Assembly: GCA_910592005.1 (NCBI GenBank)
Contig: CAJVPP010002068.1
Coordinates: 1 to 16,486 of the forward strand
DNA length: 16,486 bases
Source: Funneliformis mosseae
Taxonomy: Eukaryota > Glomeromycota > Glomeromycetes > Glomerales > Glomeraceae
Direction: 5' to 3'
The first letter of the stretch is position 1; the number at the start of each line of letters is the position of its first letter. Under the pieces are notes generated by a model. It had not been told where the DNA came from. It made no database searches and saw nothing but the letters and a program-made list of their open reading frames with translations. Both the position numbers and the translations under genes were made by a program. Shown here in pieces: positions 10,265 through 16,486 of the stretch.

Positions 10265-10342
10265 TTCTTATCATCAATTTATTCATACATCTAGGAAGGG
10301 CACATTCAAAAGGATTGCCCCCTGTCCGACTACGACGCGTAA
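8326..10342 (+). CDS. CNBP/Gis2/Byr3-like protein with ten CCHC zinc knuckles (16 exons, 273 aa)
   Basis: Predicted single-stranded nucleic-acid-binding protein of the CNBP/Gis2 family, whose members bind mRNA and promote translation. Exons: 8326-8377, 8447-8489, 8569-8580, 8654-8671, 8744-8804, 8891-8938, 9013-9021, 9086-9169, 9267-9275, 9353-9444, 9533-9638, 9734-9742, 9810-9915, 9996-10014, 10097-10202, 10295-10342. They total 822 nt and join in frame. All ten fingers fit CX2CX4HX4C: CYKCGESDHFARDC, CYNCGKEGHISREC, CYTCGKTGHLSHEC, CYKCGKVGHMAKNC, CYKCGESGHISRNC, CFKCGKAGHFAKDC, CYKCGKIGHISRNC, CFSCGEYGHYQRDC, CYNCGRSGHQSRDC, CYKCQKEGHIQKDC. The N-terminus is RG-rich (YRSGRGGSG), and a 13-Gly tract separates fingers 5 and 6. 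CNBP and Gis2 usually have seven fingers, so this is an expanded member. Intron 11 (9639-9733) appears to be GC-AG. The regular finger spacing fixes nearly every junction. Confidence 0.93.
9013..9021 (+). other. 9-nt microexon encoding Cys-Gly-Lys of zinc knuckle 4
   Basis: TGTGGCAAA lies between an AG acceptor (TTTAG) and a GTAAG donor, in phase 0. It supplies the second cysteine of CYK|CGK|VGHMAKNC; skipping it would keep the frame but destroy the finger. Confidence 0.85.
9267..9275 (+). other. 9-nt microexon encoding Cys-Gly-Glu of zinc knuckle 5
   Basis: TGCGGAGAG lies between GATAG and GTAGTA, in phase 0. It completes CYK|CGE|SGHISRNC at the same codon boundaries as the microexons of fingers 4 and 7. 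Confidence 0.83.
9394..9432 (+). repeat. GGT/GGA glycine-codon microsatellite inside the CCHC gene
   Basis: Thirteen consecutive glycine codons, mostly alternating GGT and GGA, lie after NCPDNGN in exon 10 and form a flexible linker between fingers 5 and 6. Copy-number change would be frame-neutral. Confidence 0.85.
9639..9733 (+). other. Probable GC-AG intron (intron 11 of the CCHC gene)
   Basis: The exon ends ECYK (TGTTATAAG) and the next base pair is GC (GCATGTG), not GT; the intron ends CTATAG before the TGTGGAAAG microexon. The nearest GT donor, seven bases downstream at 9646, would add GCATGTG-derived sequence and break finger 7. The finger pattern therefore implies a GC donor. Confidence 0.75.
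9734..9742 (+). other. 9-nt microexon encoding Cys-Gly-Lys of zinc knuckle 7
   Basis: TGTGGAAAG lies between CTATAG and GTATGA, in phase 0. It completes CYK|CGK|IGHISRNC and directly follows the predicted GC-AG intron. Confidence 0.83.
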
Positions 10343-10806
10343 TTATTATGATAGTATAATTATTTTATTTTGATCTTGAATTTATTTTTTTTTTTTTCCT
10401 TTTCGTTCTTTATTATTTTGCACTTGCGATTCTGTTAGCCAAGGTATAATCAATCAATGGTTGTATTTTTACTTTAAACAATTTTTATACTGCGTAGTGT
10501 ATACTATATATCCAATTATTATAATAAAAATAATTATTTTGGCTATAGAAATGCAGTATAATGGTAATTTATTATTTGATTTATTTATAAATTTAAATAT
10601 TAATAAAATTAAACGGGCACAATAAATTAATTATCGATTGAATACAATCTCTCGATAAGGATTTCTTAATTTTTTTTTTCCTTTTTTTTTTTTTTTTTTA
10701 AAAAAAAAAAGTTTAAAATAAATGTACAATAAATCTTTAGATGTTTTAATATATATATATGTATATAGACTGCATTTGTATTTTTAGGAAGTAATAGTCT
10801 ATGTTT
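10343..10806. other. Convergent spacer between the CCHC gene and NTF2
   Basis: These 464 bp lie between the stop codons of the CCHC gene (+) and NTF2 (-) and must contain both 3' ends. AATAAA-like strings occur at several places, for example near 10620, but none can be singled out. T18 abuts A11 at 10682-10710. No open frame or structured RNA was recognised. Confidence 0.7.
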
Positions 10807-11552
10807 TTAACCATAATTCAAACGGAAAACATCATTAAGCACCCAATAAGTACTACCTTCAGGAATGAGCTGAAAAGCTTGCGAGAATCTTTGTGCATTG
10901 GTTTCCTGGTCAATCTTTTTTTTTTTTTTTGTTTTAACAAAAACGAAAAAATTTTATAAATTGAATAATTCGAGAAAATAAAATCGATTTGAAAAATATT
11001 TAAATTTGATAATTTACCAGCAACTCGCCAGTTACCATCACAATGATTCCGTTATTGATACTTGGTTGAGCATCCAGGGTAGCAATACGATGTGCCACTT
11101 GTTGAAATGGCAAACCCTTAAAAAAATAAAATAAAAATAAAAATGAGAAAATTCATTATTATATATTAAAAATATAAAGAAATAAACAAATATGTATATG
11201 TATATTTACAGTTAATTTTCCGATAATAGCATTCACTCCTTTAAACGGGGCACCCTCAAAAGTTAACATAGAATCGTCACGCTTAATATAGAACCATAAA
11301 AGTATTAATATGTTGAATATACACATTTCACGCGAGATAAAAAAATAAGATCAAAAAACGGAATAAAAAAATTATATAACATAACTAAAAGGCATTAAAT
11401 ATTTATTTTTTACAGAACAAGCACGGAGTACTCGTTCAACTTTGAAAAAAAAATACACTTACGTAAAGTGGTCTGAGGTTATTCCTGTCGGTAGCAAACT
11501 CATTGTAATAATATAGAACAAATTGATTTGCGAGACTATTAAGATCAGACAT
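10807..11552 (-). CDS. NTF2: Nuclear transport factor 2 (4 exons, 122 aa)
   Basis: NTF2 is a small homodimeric factor that binds Ran-GDP and FG-nucleoporins and carries Ran back into the nucleus for the import cycle. Exons in gene order: 11463-11552, 11210-11281, 11018-11116, 10807-10914, all joined in phase 0. The protein begins MSDLNSLANQFVLYYYNEFA and carries the family signatures LTFEGAPFKG, LPFQQVAHRI, MVTGELLIDQE, RFSQAFQLIPEG and YWVLNDVFRLNYG at the C-terminus. The single-domain length matches the usual ~125 residues. The last intron (10915-11017) ends with 15 A bases before the AG, an unusual purine tract in place of pyrimidines. A TATA-like TATAAAAA at 11602-11595 lies ~43-50 bases upstream of the ATG. 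It is tandem with the cyanase gene, 219 bp apart, with no functional link evident. Confidence 0.95.
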
Positions 11553-11594
11553 TTTATAATTTTATTTTGAAAATGGATTTTCTTTTTTTCTTTA

Positions 11595-11602
11595 TTTTTA
11601 TA
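11595..11602 (-). promoter_or_regulatory. TATA-like box for NTF2
   Basis: TATAAAAA on the minus strand, ending 43 bases upstream of the NTF2 ATG, within the 219-bp spacer after the cyanase stop codon. AT-rich surroundings make this tentative. Confidence 0.35.
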
Positions 11603-11771
11603 TCTTTGAACAAATAAGAAAAATTCCAAAGGAAAGTCGAAAAGTTATTTATTATTATTACATTTGCAACATTAAAAAAAAACTTATTTTTATAATTACA
11701 GAATTACAACTTGTGATTGGTAGATAAGAGGTTAAATACGGCACGAGCTTTTTTTCAATTATGGTTATCAA

Positions 11772-12776
11772 TTACCATTTTTTGAATGGCAAAAATTTAC
11801 CATCAAACGTAATTTTAACTCTCTCGTGATCATCTTTTTCAATCTATATATGCATTGTATATCTATGAATGCACGTACCATAAACGCATAAAATAAATAA
11901 ATAAATAAATAAAAATTAAATTACCTTGTCAACCTTGGCAGTAAAGTCAATTGCAGACATAATCCCATCACCAAACTAAGAAAATTAATATTAGATTTTT
12001 AACATAATGATGATAATAAAGTTTTATTTTCGATTCGATGATTTACTTTCTCGTTAATAATCGCTTTGAGCGGATATCCATACACCTAAAAAACATAGGA
12101 TAGAGATTCGATCGTTATTTATTGATATATTAAAATAGCTTATACCAATGTTAAATTTTTCACCTGCAAAATTTCGTAAAATCGATAAATAACAGGATCG
12201 GTCGGTGGCATTTGAAATAGTCTTGAAAAAATCACGAGAAATTAATTAATGTTCTTTCTTGTGAACAAACAAATCCATTCAATAATAAATTACCCTCCAC
12301 GATCAGGAAAATAAGTCTTGGTTCCAAGTTCAGTAGTCAAATAATTTTCTTTGATGTCTAACACAACACTTAATTTCTTTAAATCTGATTCTTCCGGTTT
12401 AGCCTTTAAGCAATATTAAAAATCAAAAAATGTATTGCGAACTATAAAAAAAATGACATTTATAAAATAAATAAAGTATCGACCTGTCCATAAAAAACGG
12501 CTGCAACCCAAACTTCATCTTTATCAATCTTTTTACCAATATCTGCAAATCTGTTAAGAAGCAAATGACTAACAAGGTTTATTATATAAATGATTATCAA
12601 AGTGTGAAAAAAAAACCACCCACGTTATACGTTTCGCAGCTTTAGCTTCAAAAAGTGTTTGACATAATGTTGGAAGTTTATTTTTTAATGTCGTCTATGA
12701 AATAAATGTTTAATTAATATCATTAATCCTAACTATACAAATTAAAACAACAAAAATAATTTTTACGCACATTCAT
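11772..12776 (-). CDS. Cyanase / cyanate hydratase (8 exons, 157 aa)
   Basis: Cyanase (bacterial CynS family) converts cyanate plus bicarbonate to CO2 and carbamate, which breaks down to ammonia and CO2. Exons in gene order: 12771-12776, 12624-12694, 12484-12550, 12294-12403, 12164-12221, 12047-12085, 11925-11975, 11772-11843 (474 nt, all GT-AG, in frame). The N-terminal helical part reads KRITFADIGKKIDKDEVWVA then AVFYGQ. The catalytic domain has MPPTDPVIYRFYEIL, FGDGIMSAIDF and the C-terminal signature GKFLPFKKW. The catalytic Arg98, Glu101 and Ser124 keep the spacing of E. coli Arg96, Glu99 and Ser122. The family length is ~156-160 aa, so it looks complete. The first coding exon holds only ATG-AAT before a GTGCGT donor; it is the phase-compatible choice, but the start is the least certain part. 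The gene could detoxify cyanate and release usable nitrogen. Confidence 0.93.
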
Positions 12777-15394
12777 TTTTCCAAATTTCTAAAAAAAAAA
12801 AAAAATTTTTTTTTGATTTTATTAGAATATTACCTTTCTCACGATCAAATGATCATTAAGTGATAAAAAGAGGTTTTCCATTCATCAACCCATTTAAAGT
12901 AATAAAATTGAATTACAAAAACCTTATTTGAAACGAAAACAGATAAGTTTTTAAAAGATGTGACAATAATTTTCCCTATATATCTTGGTACAAACACAAG
13001 AATTTACTTTAATTACATTAAACAAGTTTAAAATACTATCGAGTTGTTTAACCAGATATTTAATTTATATAAATATTTATATAAATTTGCTTCTGTTTAT
13101 TTTTATTTATACATATATGTTTACGAGTATAACTATACATAATAATTTAGTTTAATCTAAATATTTATCAGAATATATATTATTTATATTTTAAATTTAT
13201 ATATTTTATTCTAATAATTTATTTTAATCTTAAAATTAAAAAAGATTTTAAATATGTAAGATATTATGAAATTTTATAAAAGTTATAAAAGTAAATACTT
13301 TTTTCTTTTATTTATAACTTGCATAACTGTAAGAAAAAACTTGTATAAACTAAAAATAATGCTTGCATTACTTAAAATATATTAATTTTAGATTCAAGTC
13401 TATTGGTTTTTGCTTAAAATTTAACCTGAATCTAATTTAATACAAGTTTCATAATATCTTTTGTAGTTTTGCTAGTTTGTTTACAGTATATCTGCATATT
13501 TATTCCTTTTATTAGATTTTATAGAAATGAAAACAGTTAATATTAAATTGAAATAATTGTATAAAAAATACATATAATAATAACTTGTAAGTTTCAAAAT
13601 TTTTTTTGTCATTCTTTCAGAATCATATATAAGTTTAATATTTTGATTAGTATATAAATAACAAAAAATATTGTGAATTTTTTAATCGTTATTTATAAAG
13701 TTTAAAGTCTTATTAAATATTATATAAGTAAATCTTTTTATTTTTGCTTTCTTTTAAAATTAATTTATATAACCTATATTCTAACCTTTAATATACATAA
13801 ATATTTATTCTCTTTTCTATAATAAAAAAACTTTGTTAATAATTAAATTATAATATTTTTAAACCATTTATTATTATTAACTATTTGTGATTATTTAATT
13901 CATTTAATATTTCTTCTATTAAAGAATCATTTAGACGTCATTATAAAAATTTGATCAAAAATCTCAAAATAATTTATACAAGAATCATTTTAATTATTTA
14001 TTCTTTCATATATTATAATATAAAAAAAATTTTAATAGATAATAAACTTATAATTAAAACTTACAAAGCTAAAATATATTAAAAGAAAACTTTTAATTTC
14101 TTGTTATAATTATTAAATTTCTAATAATTATTTAATAATCAATATCATAATTTTTTTTTTTTATAAATGTTTAATAAGTTATTAGTATTATATTTTTTAA
14201 TATAATTCTGTTAAAATAAAAGTGATATTTTTTTGAATAATTTTAAATAAATTTAAATATTTTTATATATAAGTATAAAAAAACTACTATTATTTATTTT
14301 ATAAGAAAACATTAAAGCATTTTAAATAACTTAATTTATTTTATTTTATATAATAAGAAATGAATAATATATATAAATTAAATAAGGTTTTAACTACTTA
14401 ACCTTAAATTTATTTAATAAAACAACTTCAAAGATTATATTTATTATATAAAAATAAATTTCATTTTATTATTATATAAAAAATTAATATTTAAAATATT
14501 TATGCTTTTAATATATTTATTTAATTTTTACATATTTTATTTAATTAAATTAATAAAAGAGATTAATAACTTTAACTTAATTAGTAATAATTAAGTTTAT
14601 TTTATAGATAGATATACTGTAAAAGTTTTAGCTGAGACATTATATGTCTAAATATATAAGTATACATATAATATATATTTGAAACAAGTTAATCAATCTA
14701 TCAATCAATATTAATTATAACTAAATACTAAATTTATATAATATAAAATGTAAATAAGATTTAAAATTAATAAAAATTTAGTTTTATTAATAAATTTATA
14801 ATAGATATTATTTTAAATCTTTAAATAAAGATTTTCTATTTGATCAGAAAATGATTAATTAGTAATTAGTAAATTAGATATATATTAATAATAAACTACA
14901 TTATATATTATAGTTTTATCTAATCAAGTTATCATTAAAATAGAGATCAGATTCAATTTTTAAATATATTGATAATATAGGTATAATAATCATTTATCTT
15001 TCAGAGTTCTATATAAATATAATAATTTTCAAAGCATAAACATTGTAAAATTATTTATCTCAAACTTTTCTGATCATATATAATAATACTCTGATAATTA
15101 AACAAAGGGCAGAAGAGGACCCTGAACAATATACAAATATGTTAAATTTGAGTTTGCTTAATAATCATAAAAAATTATATCACATGTTAGATTTTTATTT
15201 ACTTAACTAATAGTTTAATTTTAAATTAGTTAAATTTATAAATGCGTAACAAGACATGAATTTAACTAAACTCAATATTGAATTGTATAGCAGATACTTA
15301 ATTTAGTAATCATCCTATTATATATTTTAAAAAAAAATTTCAATCACTTATCTTTATCTTTACATATCATTATCATTAGAGTTCTAGATAAGTC

Positions 15395-15560
15395 GAGTTA
15401 ACTCACAAGTCAGATAAGCTAAGTTAAGTTTAAATTAAGTTGAATTTATATTTTTAACTCAATCATTTATGAGTTAAATCAAATTTGAGTTGAGTTAAAT
15501 ATTTAACTCAACTCAATTTAAACTTGACTCAAACTTGATTTGACTCAAGTTGACTTAAAA
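15395..15560. repeat. ACTCAA/TTGAGT-rich palindromic repeat cluster
   Basis: Variants of GAGTTAA, ACTCAA and TTGAGT recur on both strands across ~165 bp. At 15395-15404 is the palindrome GAGTTAACTC. At 15485-15516 two 16-base arms (TTGAGTTGAGTTAAAT and its exact complement) abut with no spacer. The left part (near 15419-15450, TAAGTTTAAATTAAGTTGAA) and right part (near 15516-15560, ACTTGACTCAAACTTG) are loosely complementary, so a larger hairpin is possible. Confidence 0.7.
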
Positions 15561-16247
15561 CAATATTATTAATAAATTAATATTTTAAAATTATAAAATT
15601 TATACATTATAATAATTAAAATATTTTATAATAGTTAAAAATTCAAATTTATTTTATTAATTTAAATTATTAATTTTAAATTTCATTATAAAATAATTTT
15701 CTTAAATAATAAACTATTAAAAATCTATTTTTTAGAATATTAAATTAAAAATGTTATAAAAGAGCAGATCTTAATAAAATAATATAATTACATTTAATTT
15801 CTACTATAATATCTATTTCACTCAAAACTAAATCTCTACCTTCAAAATCCCAAAAATAACTATTACACAAATACATATTTACAATTATTATTGTTTTTAT
15901 AGAGATCAGTAGCGCCTTGTCTTATTAAATTTAATTTATCATTTTTTCCTAATATACTTAAATTTATGGTAAAACTTTTTAAAAATGATAAATTAGTTTT
16001 AATATTAATAGTATTCCTAATGAGTCAAATTGAGATGAGTTTCAAATCAAAATTATCCTACATATCTTTAATTTAAAATACTTATTTATTATGTATAACT
16101 AAAATTTATAATTATGCACAATCATATGAGTCAAATATACAAGTTTATGTAAGTCATTTTTGGAATTCTAAACATTAATATCTGAAAAATCTATATTAAA
16201 ATTATCATACAATTCAGAAAAATTAATTTTATCGTATTCTTCTAAAA

Positions 16248-16310
16248 GTAAGCACCCCCTAAAAATAAGCACCTCCAGTTATATATAGGACCCATAAATA
16301 AATACCCCCT
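16248..16310. repeat. C-rich islet with short direct repeats (possible transposon end)
   Basis: TAAGCACCCCCT (starting at 16249), TAAGCACCTCC (16266) and TAAATACCCCC (near 16297) are three related units in a stretch otherwise nearly devoid of C/G clusters. Spaced C-rich units like these can occur at the ends of DNA transposons. No transposase and no matching inverted copy is seen in the window, so the identity is only a suggestion. Confidence 0.4.
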
Positions 16311-16486
16311 TACAATCAAGCTTTTTATGATCGCGCAATTATAATTTTATTAATTTTTATAGCAAATAAAATATATTAATGAAAACTAAAGTATTAATAT
16401 ATTATGTAAATAAAATGTAAACTAACAAAAAAAATATAAACACCACCTATAATAATCATATAATATAAAAAAAATTTACACAATAT

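Larger units (their letters stand above)
12777..16486. other. 3.7-kb AT-rich gene desert
   Basis: Neither strand shows an open frame of at least 60 codons, a splice-consistent family match, or an RNA gene. The first ~100 bases contain an A15/T9 palindrome at 12791-12814 and must include the cyanase promoter. Beyond ~12850 the texture changes: the long A or T runs of the genic part become rare, replaced by mixed TTAATA/ATATAA-type sequence. The only non-AT islets are near 15105-15125, 15395-15560 and 16248-16310. It is most simply read as old, decayed repeat DNA, though no element was identified. Confidence 0.6.

Noticed and set aside
14635..14649. AGACAT-TAT-ATGTCT inverted repeat
   Set aside because: The arms are perfect but only 6 bp, so it is expected by chance over several kb of AT-rich DNA.
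12777..16486. A hidden transposase, reverse transcriptase or novel multi-gene system in the desert
   Set aside because: No open frame of useful length, no motif and no splice-linked coding blocks were found; only short repeats can be supported.

Overview
The window reads as nuclear DNA of an AT-rich, very intron-dense early-diverging fungus. The best guess is a Glomeromycotina (Rhizophagus-type) arbuscular mycorrhizal fungus. The organism is inferred from style (short 64-97 nt GT-AG introns, tiny exons, A/T homopolymer spacers, fungal-type housekeeping proteins) and not from a marker gene. No bacterial-type operon, rRNA, tRNA, CRISPR array or intact mobile element was recognised.

Layout: (1) 1-801, AT-rich upstream sequence. 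(2) 802-2511 (+), a single-exon F-box/leucine-rich-repeat protein of 569 aa. (3) 2512-2874, a convergent spacer full of A/T homopolymers. (4) 2875-8024 (-), the FACT histone chaperone subunit Spt16, rebuilt here as 24 exons that join in frame to 1030 aa. (5) 8025-8325, a compact divergent promoter with one TATA-like box facing each gene about 70 bp from its ATG. (6) 8326-10342 (+), a CNBP/Gis2-type protein with ten CCHC zinc knuckles, rebuilt as 16 exons (273 aa), including three 9-nt microexons and one GC-AG intron. (7) 10343-10806, a convergent spacer. (8) 10807-11552 (-), nuclear transport factor 2 (122 aa, 4 exons). (9) 11772-12776 (-), cyanase (157 aa, 8 exons, all three catalytic residues present). 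(10) 12777-16486, about 3.7 kb of AT-rich DNA with no supportable gene. It carries a perfect palindrome inside an ACTCAA/TTGAGT-rich cluster and a small C-rich islet that may be the worn end of a transposon.

The five genes do not form a pathway. They cover ubiquitin targeting (F-box), chromatin/transcription (Spt16), RNA binding and translation (CCHC protein), nuclear import of Ran-GDP (NTF2) and cyanate detoxification (cyanase). The most unusual feature is the architecture of the zinc-knuckle gene, whose introns fall at the same codons in successive fingers. That suggests growth by duplication of an exon-intron cassette. Exon structures were deduced by hand from splice signals, frame and family resemblance, and no transcript data were available.
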